From positions 19,185 to 83,184 of the forward strand of contig JACQZN010000056.1 of NCBI GenBank assembly GCA_016213845.1: a DNA stretch of 64,000 nucleotides, given 5' to 3'. The notes under the pieces are model-generated. The model was given only the letters and a program-made list of their open reading frames with translations. It searched no databases and was not told the origin of the DNA. Of this stretch, positions 9,046 to 17,465 are shown piece by piece. Positions within the stretch are counted from its first letter, which is position 1. Every line of letters begins with the position of its first letter. The translations under genes and the position numbers were made by a program. Source of the DNA: Candidatus Wallbacteria bacterium (GTDB lineage Bacteria; Muiribacteriota; UBA6191; JACPRK01).

Positions 9046-12000
9046 ATGGAACGGCCCGAATCAGACAAACGCCCGGCCAGCGCCCCAGGCCACCTGGCGA
9101 CTGCGGTGGCCCTTGCCGCCTGGCTGCTCCTGGCGCCGCAAGCGCCGGCCCAGCTCCTCACCGACGATCACCCCGACCGGGCCGAGGACGTCACGCTGGC
9201 CGACACCCTGAAGCTGGGGGCCGCAGCCACGCCCGCCCGTATCGAGCGCCCGGGAGACGTCGACGTCTTCTCGCTGGTCGTGACCGCCGGGACCACCCTC
9301 TCCATCGAGACCCGGCTCGACGGCATCTCCGACACCGTCCTGCGCGTCTACAGCGGCGCCTCTCGCGGCTCGCTTGTGGCCGAGAACGACGACGCTCGAC
9401 CGGGAACGCGAGCCTCGCGGCTCGATCTCGTACCCCCTGCGAGCGGCACGCTCTTCGTCGAGGTCGCGCACTTCTTGGCGCGCGCCGGTACCGGCCGCTA
9501 CACCGTGCGCGCCTTCCTCTCCTCGGGCGCGCAGCCGCTGCTCGACGACCGCGCCGACACCGCGGCCGCCGCGCTTGCACCCGGCGACCTCCTCGTAGCG
9601 GGCGGCGCAACGCTCGCCGGAGAGCTCGAGGCCCCGGGCGACGCCGACTTCTTCCGCTTCGACGCTTCCGCCAAGGAGATCTATTCCGTGGAGGTTCTGC
9701 TCGAGTCGCTCGAGGACTCGCTCGCCACACTCTTCGGGCCCGACTCCCGGCGCGTGGAGGCCGAAAACGACGATGCAGCCGGCACCACCGGCTCGCGCGT
9801 CTCGGAGTTCCGGCCGCGAGTCGACGGCACGCACTACGTACGCGTGCGCCACCCGCGAAACCTGGGCGTGGGCCGATACCGGATCTCGCTGGCAACGCTG
9901 GCCGACGACCACCCGGATTCACCGCTGGCCACCCGCGCGCCGCGAGACAGGCTCGTCACCGGCGCCGCGGCCCTGCCTGCCACGCTCCAGACGCCCCAGG
10001 ACGTGGACTGCTTCTCGTTCGCGGGCTCTTCCAGCGGGGCCTACAAGCTCCAGGCTACCCCCGGCACGGCCCGGCGCCTGTCCCTGGAGATCCTCGACAT
10101 CGACGGGCGCAACGTGCTCGCGTCCGTGTCCGGCCTCGACCTCCAGACCGCCACCATCCGGCCGTTCCAACCCGACCTCACCGGCCTCTACTTCGCCCGA
10201 GTCCGCGGCGCCGACTCCGAGATCGCAGGGAGCTACACGTTGCGCCTGAGCTCCGAACGCCGGCTCACGGGCAGCGCCAACCCGCCGCCCGTCATCTCGC
10301 TGGCCGTCACGGACACCGCAAGCGGCGTCGTCGCCGCGATCGACGCGACCGCCGAGCGCTTCGACGTCTTCGAAGAGTTCTCAGGCACCGTGCTCTTCGA
10401 CCCCAGGGCGCTCTCGCTCACCCAGGTCACCTCCGGCCCTGGGACGGCGGGCGCCTCGTTCGCCTCCTTCGACGCCGGACCGGGCGCCGTCGGGATCGAG
10501 GTGAAGCGCGGCCTCCTGCCCCCGCGCGCCGGCCGGCTCGCCACCCTGCGCTTGCAGCGCGCACCGGCAGAGCCCTTCCGGGAGGGCCTCGTCGCGCTGC
10601 GCAGCGCGCTCAGCCGCACGACGGACGAGCGCCTCCTGGTCCTGGCCCCCACCGCCAACGCGGGCGCCGACCGCGTGGTCGAGCGCCTCGCCGGCGTCGC
10701 CTCGATTCCCGATCCGCTGGCGCCCGAGTCCTCCAACCTGCGTGACCACGTCCGGCTGGACGGCCGCGCCAGCTCGGACTCGAACGACCCTTCGAAGCGT
10801 TTGACTTACCGCTGGACGGTCGCCTCCGCTCCCGGCCCGGTCACCCTGAGCGCCCCAGCCAGCGCAGCCCCCACCTTCGCGCCCCAGGTCCCGGGCCTCT
10901 ACCTGTTCGATCTGGTCGTCGAGAACGGCCTCCTGGGAAGCCTGGCTGACCGGGTTGCCATCCTCGTCAACCGTCTCAACCGCCCGCCCACGGCCCAGGC
11001 CCGCGTGGTCGACCTCGCCTCGGGTCGTGGCGCCGACGCCCTGGAAGGCACGCTGCGGATCGCCACGGGCAGCCGCGTGCGCCTGGACGGCCGGCTCGCC
11101 TTCGACCCCGATCCCCAGGACGTCGGACGGCTCCGCTTCGAGTGGCGGCAGCTCGAAGGCGCCTCCGTGGCGCTCCTGCCGGCTTCGACGGCAGCGGCCC
11201 CCGAGACGACCGTGACCACCGCGGGGCGGTACCGCTTCGAGCTGGCCGTCAGCGACCCGGCGGGCGCCAGGAGCCCGCCCTTCGAGATAGGGTTCCTCGC
11301 CGTCGAGCCGGAGAACACGCCGCCCATCCTCTCGATCGTCTCGAGCGCGTCGACGACGGCAGAAACCGGCGGCGACCTCGCCGACGGCTCCACCGGCAGC
11401 GCCTCGGCCACGCTCCGCGTGACGCTCCCCGTGCGCGTCACGCTCAAGGCGGCCGTCTTCGATCCGGACCTGGCGAGACCGCCGCTGAAGCAACGGATGG
11501 CCTTTGCCTGGACGCAGCTCTCCGGCCCGCAGGTTCAAGTGACGACCACGGCCTTCGCCCCGTCGGACGCCAGCGTCTCGGCCATCGCCTTCGAGCCGCG
11601 AGCGGCCCGGGTGCTGGAGCTCGAGTGCGTGGCCGCCGAGCATGACGCGGCCGACGTTCCGACCGGCGTGCGCGTGGCCCGGCGGGTGCGCGTCATCGTG
11701 GACGATCCGTCGGAACGCACCCCGGTGGCGCGGGCACGCGCAGCAGGGCGGGCGGCCGGGAGCCTGGGCAAGCGCCCCGGGCCGCCGCACCAAGCCGGCG
11801 AAGCGCCGCTGGCGCCCGGCGACGTGGTGGAGCTCGACGCAAGCGGCTCCACCGACCCGGAGACCGCCTCGACGCTCCGCTACACCTGGTCCCAGCTGGA
11901 AGGACCGCGCGTCGTGCTCTCGAACCCCTTCGCCCAGATCACCACTTTCGTCCTGCCCGAGACACCCGACGCCACCCGCCGTACGTATCTCTTCCAGCTG

Positions 12001-12627
12001 GTCGTGGACGACGGAGTCCACGCCAGCGAACCGGCTTTGACGCGCGTCACGGCCGTGCCGCCGGACCCGATCGGCTTCGAGTTGCAACGCGGGGCCGGGG
12101 CGCGGCTGGTCTCGCTGGCGAGCGACCCCTCGACCACGGGTGATCCCTACGACTCGACGGACCTGTTGACGTCACTGGCCGCCGGGGCGGTCCTGGCCCG
12201 CATGGAGCCTGATCCACAGACAGGCCGGGGTCGGTTTGCGCCCGTCTTCCCCGGAACTCAATCGCAGCCCTACCGCTTGGAGAGCGTCCGCGGCTACCTC
12301 CTGCTGGGCGGCCCGACCGGGCCGCCGCTGGCGCTCACGGGCCAGCCTTGGCCCAGGTCCCGGCGGGCTCTGGCGCTGCACCCGGGCCTGAACCTGGTCG
12401 GCTGGCCGGCGCCCGCGCCGCCGGAGGAGACCGCGGCGAGCCTGCTGGCGCGCGTGGCAGGCGCCCATGCCTTCCTCGTGCGGGCACGCTCCGAGGCCGG
12501 CCGGACTCTCTTCGAGGTCCACCTGCCGGAGCTGACCGGCACGCAGGGCTGGCCGATCGAGCCCGGGCGCGGCTACCTTCTGTCCGTGCCGGCCCCCACC
12601 GTTCTGAGCCTGCCCGCGTATCCGTAA
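9046..12627 (+). CDS. Large exported multidomain protein with PPC-like and PKD-like domains
   Basis: About 1,193 residues. A signal peptide (HLATAVALAAWLLLAPQAPAQ) is followed by three tandem PPC-like beta sandwiches, recognisable by the repeated DVDVFSL, DADFFRF and DVDCFSF cores. Next is a segment resembling a cohesin-type sandwich (VLFDPRALSLTQV). Then come at least three PKD-like domains with LDGRASSD, LDGRLAFDPDP and LDASGSTDPE. The last 200 residues are of unknown type. There is no protease or other catalytic domain, so this is probably a cell-surface or matrix protein. Starts at 9022 and 9046 are both possible; neither has a strong ribosome site. The gap 12628-12781 holds the promoter of the next operon. 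Confidence 0.75.
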   Translation: MERPESDKRPASAPGHLATAVALAAWLLLAPQAPAQLLTDDHPDRAEDVTLADTLKLGAAATPARIERPGDVDVFSLVVTAGTTLSIETRLDGISDTVLRVYSGASRGSLVAENDDARPGTRASRLDLVPPASGTLFVEVAHFLARAGTGRYTVRAFLSSGAQPLLDDRADTAAAALAPGDLLVAGGATLAGELEAPGDADFFRFDASAKEIYSVEVLLESLEDSLATLFGPDSRRVEAENDDAAGTTGSRVSEFRPRVDGTHYVRVRHPRNLGVGRYRISLATLADDHPDSPLATRAPRDRLVTGAAALPATLQTPQDVDCFSFAGSSSGAYKLQATPGTARRLSLEILDIDGRNVLASVSGLDLQTATIRPFQPDLTGLYFARVRGADSEIAGSYTLRLSSERRLTGSANPPPVISLAVTDTASGVVAAIDATAERFDVFEEFSGTVLFDPRALSLTQVTSGPGTAGASFASFDAGPGAVGIEVKRGLLPPRAGRLATLRLQRAPAEPFREGLVALRSALSRTTDERLLVLAPTANAGADRVVERLAGVASIPDPLAPESSNLRDHVRLDGRASSDSNDPSKRLTYRWTVASAPGPVTLSAPASAAPTFAPQVPGLYLFDLVVENGLLGSLADRVAILVNRLNRPPTAQARVVDLASGRGADALEGTLRIATGSRVRLDGRLAFDPDPQDVGRLRFEWRQLEGASVALLPASTAAAPETTVTTAGRYRFELAVSDPAGARSPPFEIGFLAVEPENTPPILSIVSSASTTAETGGDLADGSTGSASATLRVTLPVRVTLKAAVFDPDLARPPLKQRMAFAWTQLSGPQVQVTTTAFAPSDASVSAIAFEPRAARVLELECVAAEHDAADVPTGVRVARRVRVIVDDPSERTPVARARAAGRAAGSLGKRPGPPHQAGEAPLAPGDVVELDASGSTDPETASTLRYTWSQLEGPRVVLSNPFAQITTFVLPETPDATRRTYLFQLVVDDGVHASEPALTRVTAVPPDPIGFELQRGAGARLVSLASDPSTTGDPYDSTDLLTSLAAGAVLARMEPDPQTGRGRFAPVFPGTQSQPYRLESVRGYLLLGGPTGPPLALTGQPWPRSRRALALHPGLNLVGWPAPAPPEETAASLLARVAGAHAFLVRARSEAGRTLFEVHLPELTGTQGWPIEPGRGYLLSVPAPTVLSLPAYP

Positions 12628-12727
12628 GGGGGCGGCTTGACGGGGAGGCCCGCCCTGACGGCCGGAACATTCCGTCCAGACCAGGCTCCTATCAATGGCG
12701 CAGCGAACGAAGCCGCCCAATTCGGGG

Positions 12728-12733
12728 TATGAT
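12728..12733 (+). promoter_or_regulatory. Probable -10 box upstream of the exporter-radical SAM operon
   Basis: TATGAT is one base from the consensus -10 hexamer and stands out in a GC-rich background. It lies 48 bases before the ATG at 12782. I found no good -35 hexamer at the usual spacing. Confidence 0.4.
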
Positions 12734-12781
12734 CTCCACGGCGCCACTTCACGAATCCCGACCTCGAGGGGAGCTCCTCCT

Positions 12782-15052
12782 ATGAAACAGACGCTTGCCG
12801 CCCTGCTGGGAGGGCTCCTTTCGTCCGCGGCGGCCTTCGGGCTGGAGGTGGAGTTCGCCTGGAGATGGCCCGGCGCCGTGAACGGTGACCGGTACCACGA
12901 GCTGGTCGTCCGCGCCGCGCCTCGCCTCCCGGAGTACCAGGGGGAGCTCGCGGCGCGGCTCGTCCTGGACGGCGACTCGAGCGCCGTAAGCCGGCTCGAC
13001 GCCCGGGTCGCGGTCCGCCAGCACAGGTCCGGCCTCCGCTCGGGTCCCGAGCTGGCCCGCTATGCGGTGGCCTTGCCGCTGGCAAACGGCACAGGCATGA
13101 CGACCCTGTCCATCTTCGTGCCCTCCAGTTGGTCGTTGCTGGAGTTGTCGGTCGCGACTCCGGACGGTCGGACGGCCAGCAAACGCGTGCTCGCCGACTT
13201 CACCGAGGAGTCTTCGCGCCACGACCGATCCGAGTACTCGCGCACCCTGCTCGTGCTCCCGGAGCGAATGCGGAACCGCTACTCACGGCTGGGCGACACC
13301 TCTCGAGCCACGAGCTCGGCAGGGGAGCTGCCGGCCAACCCAGCGGCCTACTGGCCCTTCGATCGAGTTGAACTGGAGCCGCCGGTGCTCGACGAGCTCT
13401 CGCCCTCCGCCTTCGGCGCCCTGCGCGCATGGCTGCTGCAGGGCGGAGAGCTGCGGCTTCGAGGTGAACCGCCCGCCACGGGCCAGCGGCTCGCGCGGCT
13501 AGTCGGTCCCACCGGCCGCTTCGAGGAGACCCTGCGAACCACGGACTCGTCCACCGAGCGCCGCGTGCTGGCGACCCGTGCCGGCCTGGGGAGGATCGTT
13601 GCCGGAGATCTGCTGCCTCGACCGCTGCCGACCACGATCTCCGCCGGCTCTTGCCTCGACCTCTCGCCGGCCACGGACAGGCTGGGCTGGTACCCCAAGG
13701 GCTCGCTCATGCGAGAGCGGCTGGCCGGGTACGTGGGCTGGCTCCTCCCGTACGCGCTCGCCGTCGCGGGCGCGCTCCTGCTGCTGGCGCGCCGCAAGGC
13801 CGACCAGTTCCTGCGCGTCATGCCGGCCCTCTGCGCCTCGTTTGCGATCTTCTACGGTCTCGTCTATGCCACCCAGACCTCCGAGCTCGTGATCGCGCGG
13901 ACCCGCCTGGAAGTGGGTCAGGCGGGCCAGCCCGGCGTCGCCCGGGCGCGCTTCGTCTCCGTCTTCTGCGCGAGCCGCGCCGCAGCCGAGGTCCGTTTCG
14001 AGGGCGCCGAGCCGCTGCCGCCCTTCGAGCTGGCGCGACACCAGGCCCGATATGGCCGCAACGAGCCTACGGACGTCCTGGTGCTCGGAGGCGACGCAGG
14101 CGGCTGGACCCTGAAGTTCGGGTTGCTGCCTGCCCAGGTGCGCTCCTTCATCCAGCGGATGAGCTCCGTCGATTCCGAGGGCGTGGAGGGCCAGCTGCGT
14201 CTGGATCTCGGGGCCGCGCGCTTCCGCGGCGAGGTTCGCTCGGCGCTTCCAGAGGCGCTCGACGAGGTCCACGTCGTCCACGGCTGGCACCACCAGCGGC
14301 TCGGGCGACTGGAGCCCGGCGCCACGGCCTCGATCGACATGCCGTTCGTGGAGCTGCTCAGCGGATCGGGCTGCGGACGCCACCCCGGCTCCAGCTGCGA
14401 GCATGTGGCCGTCTGCCCCTCCTGCGGCCGCTACCACAGCGCCGCCGGCGCCGCTCACAGCGCGCTCCTCGACGGTACCGCCGAGCGCGACCTGCTCCAG
14501 CGGCAGCTCTCCGCCGAGGCCCTCCGTGCTCCGCGTTTCTTCCGCCAGCCCTTGCTCCTCGGCCTGCGTCGGCCCGCTTCGCCCGACGGCGAAACACTGC
14601 TGGTCGCCTTCGAGCTTCCCGTGGCCCAGCTTGCAGCGCCAGCCACCCTCCCGGGCCAGGCGGCCGTGCGGGAGTGGACGTTCCACAACTACGATTACGC
14701 GGGCTCCGACCTGCTCGGCTCCGACACCCTGGGCAATCCGACCCGGGTCCAGCTCAACGCCCAGGAGCCGATCCGCTTCCTCTTCCCCTACCGCGGCGAG
14801 GTCTCTCGCATCACGGTGGACCTGGGACAGTACGACGGCGGCAGCGCGGGCGGCAGCTCGCTCGTCTCGATCCTCAACGTGCGCCGCGGCGTCTACGAGG
14901 ACTTCATGCGCAAGAAGCGCGACAAGGTCGTCGTCGCAGCCCGCGCTTCGGAGTTCTTCGATCCGCGGGACGGCTCCGTGCAGCTCAAGGTTTCGAGCAA
15001 CTGGGGTTCGCTCGGGAAGGTAGACGTGACTGTCGAAGGGGCGGCACGATGA
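12782..15052 (+). CDS. Exported membrane protein associated with an ABC exporter, unknown function
   Basis: The 756-residue protein starts at an ATG preceded by an AGGGGAG ribosome site and carries a signal peptide (MKQTLAALLGGLL, ending near AAFG). About 300 soluble residues follow, then two membrane helices (about residues 318-336 and 345-363), then a second large soluble region. That region holds a cysteine cluster at about residues 530-551 (C-G-R-H, C-E-H, CPSCGRYH), which could bind a metal or form disulfides. I do not recognise a family. Its stop overlaps the ATG of the ABC ATPase gene by four bases (ATGA), so it is translationally coupled to the exporter and probably acts as its accessory subunit. 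Confidence 0.7.
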   Translation: MKQTLAALLGGLLSSAAAFGLEVEFAWRWPGAVNGDRYHELVVRAAPRLPEYQGELAARLVLDGDSSAVSRLDARVAVRQHRSGLRSGPELARYAVALPLANGTGMTTLSIFVPSSWSLLELSVATPDGRTASKRVLADFTEESSRHDRSEYSRTLLVLPERMRNRYSRLGDTSRATSSAGELPANPAAYWPFDRVELEPPVLDELSPSAFGALRAWLLQGGELRLRGEPPATGQRLARLVGPTGRFEETLRTTDSSTERRVLATRAGLGRIVAGDLLPRPLPTTISAGSCLDLSPATDRLGWYPKGSLMRERLAGYVGWLLPYALAVAGALLLLARRKADQFLRVMPALCASFAIFYGLVYATQTSELVIARTRLEVGQAGQPGVARARFVSVFCASRAAAEVRFEGAEPLPPFELARHQARYGRNEPTDVLVLGGDAGGWTLKFGLLPAQVRSFIQRMSSVDSEGVEGQLRLDLGAARFRGEVRSALPEALDEVHVVHGWHHQRLGRLEPGATASIDMPFVELLSGSGCGRHPGSSCEHVAVCPSCGRYHSAAGAAHSALLDGTAERDLLQRQLSAEALRAPRFFRQPLLLGLRRPASPDGETLLVAFELPVAQLAAPATLPGQAAVREWTFHNYDYAGSDLLGSDTLGNPTRVQLNAQEPIRFLFPYRGEVSRITVDLGQYDGGSAGGSSLVSILNVRRGVYEDFMRKKRDKVVVAARASEFFDPRDGSVQLKVSSNWGSLGKVDVTVEGAAR

Positions 15053-15978
15053 TCGCCGCGCGGTCCCTCACGGTCCGCTACGGCCAGCTCGTGGCGCTCG
15101 ACGGCGTCGACCTGGACGTCGCCCCGGGGCAGATATTCGGACTCATCGGACCCAACGGAGCCGGCAAGACCACGCTCATCCGAGTGCTCACCGGCCTGCT
15201 GGTCCCGGAAGCCGGCGGGGCCACCATCGGCGGCTTCGACGTGCTGCGGCAGGAACGTGATGCCCGGCGACGACTGGGCTACATGCCCGACTTCTTCGGC
15301 ATCTACGACCACCTCACCGTGCGCGAGTACCTGCAGCTCTTCGGAGAGCTGAACGGCCTGGCGGGCCCGGGCCTGGCGGGCGCCATCGAACAGGCGCTGG
15401 CGGCAGTCCGCCTCAAGCTCAAGAAGGACGAGCTGGTCGATCACCTGTCACGCGGCATGACGCAGCGGCTGGCGCTGGCGCGCACGCTCCTGCACGACCC
15501 GGACGCCTTCGTCCTGGACGAGCCGGCCTCGGGGCTCGACCCCGCTGCCCGCATCGAGCTCTGGGACATCTTGCGCGGCCTCGCCCAGCGCGGCAAGGCG
15601 GTGCTCATCAGCTCCCATATCCTCAAGGAGATGGAGGGACTGGTCACCCACGTCGGGCTGCTGGAACGCGGACGGCTGCTCTACTCGGGACCCTACGAGA
15701 CGCTGGTCAAGGCCGGCGCCACTCGCCGCGTACGGTTCCGCCCGGTCGGCGACGTGCCGCCCGAGCGCGTCGTCGGCCTGCTCACCGAGCACGGCGGGCG
15801 CCTCTCCGGCGTCCCGGGCGACGCCTACTGGGAAGTCGAGCTGGCCGATGACGACACCGCCGTCGCAGCCCTGGTCGGTCGCCTGGTCGCCGCGGGTGTC
15901 GGCGTCTCACTGCCGCCCGTCGCAGAGGACAGGCTCGAACGCGCCTTCCTGGCGCTCACTGGGAGGGATGCCTCTTGA
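15049..15978 (+). CDS. ABC transporter ATP-binding protein
   Basis: The 309-residue nucleotide-binding subunit has Walker A GPNGAGKTT, signature LSRGMTQRLALAR, Walker B FVLDEPASGLDP and switch His in SSHILKE. A C-terminal extension of about 90 residues is typical of ABC-2 exporters. The ATG at 15049 overlaps the stop of the preceding gene, and its own stop overlaps the start of the permease gene, so all three are translationally coupled. The frame continues upstream to 13651, but this is a shadow of the previous gene. Confidence 0.92.
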   Translation: MIAARSLTVRYGQLVALDGVDLDVAPGQIFGLIGPNGAGKTTLIRVLTGLLVPEAGGATIGGFDVLRQERDARRRLGYMPDFFGIYDHLTVREYLQLFGELNGLAGPGLAGAIEQALAAVRLKLKKDELVDHLSRGMTQRLALARTLLHDPDAFVLDEPASGLDPAARIELWDILRGLAQRGKAVLISSHILKEMEGLVTHVGLLERGRLLYSGPYETLVKAGATRRVRFRPVGDVPPERVVGLLTEHGGRLSGVPGDAYWEVELADDDTAVAALVGRLVAAGVGVSLPPVAEDRLERAFLALTGRDAS

Positions 15979-17438
15979 TAGCCCTGCTGAAGAAAGAGCT
16001 GCGGGTCTCCGTGCGCGAGAAGTCGACCTGGCTCCTGCTCGCCTCGATGCCGGCCTGCTTCGTCGCCTGCGGTCTCCTCGGCCTCAACGAGTCGACCTAC
16101 GCCGGCGCTCCAAGGCTCATGGCCGCCGACGCTGGCCGCCAGCTCCTCTCCTACGCTCTCTACACCCAGGTCTTCGCCGTGATGCTGTTCGTCCCGATCC
16201 TGGCGGCGACCAACCTGGTTCGCGAGGGCGATCGAAAGACGCTCGACGTGCTCATGACCACTCCCCGCAGCGGCGCCGAGCTGGCGCTGGCCAAGCTGCT
16301 CTCCCCGGCGCTGCTGGCGCTCGGCTCCTGCCTGCTCGCTCTGCCGCTGCTGATCGCGCTTCCACTCCTGGGCGGCGTGCGGCCCTGGGAGCCGCTTGCC
16401 GGCTTCGCCGCCGTCGCTCTCGCCGCGCTCGTCGCCTCGGCCGGCGGGCTGGCCGCGGGCGCGCTCGCCCGCACCACGGCAGCCTCGGTCTCACTGGCCG
16501 CGCTCGCCGCCGGCTTCGTCTGCCTCGCCACGGCGTGGACTGGCCTGGGTCCCCGCACCGACCTCGTCACCGCGGCCTTCCCGCCCGGCATCGTGCGCTC
16601 CATCGTCGAGTCCGAGGGCGTCGAGCTCTTCGGACGCGAGGTTCCGCTCCTGTTGCCCGCGCTCGCTTTCCTGCCTCTTGTCGGAAGCTGCCTCTTCTTC
16701 GCGTCACTTCCCGCGCTCTCCTCGCGATTCCGGCGCCAGGCTCTGCCCGTACGAGCCACCGGCGCCGCAGCGCTCGCCCTCGGGCTGGCTCTCATCGCGC
16801 TCAACATCGCCAGCAGCTCGAGTATCCGGGACCTCCACGACTGCGGCGCGGGGATGGCCCTCTTCGCCTGCCTGGTCTCCACGGCGCTCGTGCTGATCGA
16901 ACGGCTGGACCGGGGCGGGTTCCTGCGCACTCTCCCGGGCAGTGCGGAGGCCGAGTCGATCGCGGCGGGAGGATGGGTCCGCAGGTTCGCCGCGTCCACC
17001 ACGGGCCTGGCGCTGTTGCCTGTCGCCGCGACGCTCCCCGGCCTGGGCATCCTCCTGGCCCGCGGCCTGGGAGGCACCGGGACGGATGACCCGCGCGTCG
17101 CGCTCGTTCTTGGGGCTCTGGCCTACGCAGTCGCCTGGACTCTCCTCCTGGCGGGCGCCTCGCGCGCCGTGGCCTGCCGGGGGCGCACCTGGGCCGAACC
17201 GGTCCTGACTGCGATACTGCCCGGAGCGCTCCTGGCCTACGGCGTGTCGTACCGCATCTTCTCCCACGCAAACGAGATCGTCGGCATCGATCCCATTGGC
17301 GTTCTGATCCCCTTCGTCAGCGCCTCCTACGACTCCTGTCCCCACCTCTTTGCAACCGGCGTCGCCCACACCGCGGCAACCGCCGGCGCCGCCGCCGTCC
17401 TCTGGATCTTCGCTACCCGACGCCGAAACAGGAGCTGA
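15975..17438 (+). CDS. ABC-2 type permease
   Basis: The 487-residue polytopic protein starts with the ABC-2 pattern: a cytoplasmic N terminus (LKKELRVSVREKSTWLL), then a first membrane helix and a loop with REGDRKTLDVLMTTPRSG. I count about twelve hydrophobic segments, consistent with a full-length single-chain permease. It starts with TTG at 15975, overlapping the ATPase stop by four bases and preceded by GGGAGGG. It forms the exporter with the ATPase at 15049. The radical SAM fusion gene begins 27 bp after its stop, so the exported substrate may be a product of that enzyme. Confidence 0.88.
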   Translation: MIALLKKELRVSVREKSTWLLLASMPACFVACGLLGLNESTYAGAPRLMAADAGRQLLSYALYTQVFAVMLFVPILAATNLVREGDRKTLDVLMTTPRSGAELALAKLLSPALLALGSCLLALPLLIALPLLGGVRPWEPLAGFAAVALAALVASAGGLAAGALARTTAASVSLAALAAGFVCLATAWTGLGPRTDLVTAAFPPGIVRSIVESEGVELFGREVPLLLPALAFLPLVGSCLFFASLPALSSRFRRQALPVRATGAAALALGLALIALNIASSSSIRDLHDCGAGMALFACLVSTALVLIERLDRGGFLRTLPGSAEAESIAAGGWVRRFAASTTGLALLPVAATLPGLGILLARGLGGTGTDDPRVALVLGALAYAVAWTLLLAGASRAVACRGRTWAEPVLTAILPGALLAYGVSYRIFSHANEIVGIDPIGVLIPFVSASYDSCPHLFATGVAHTAATAGAAAVLWIFATRRRNRS

Positions 17439-17465
17439 CCGCTCCCCGACCCCTCTCCCCGCCCA

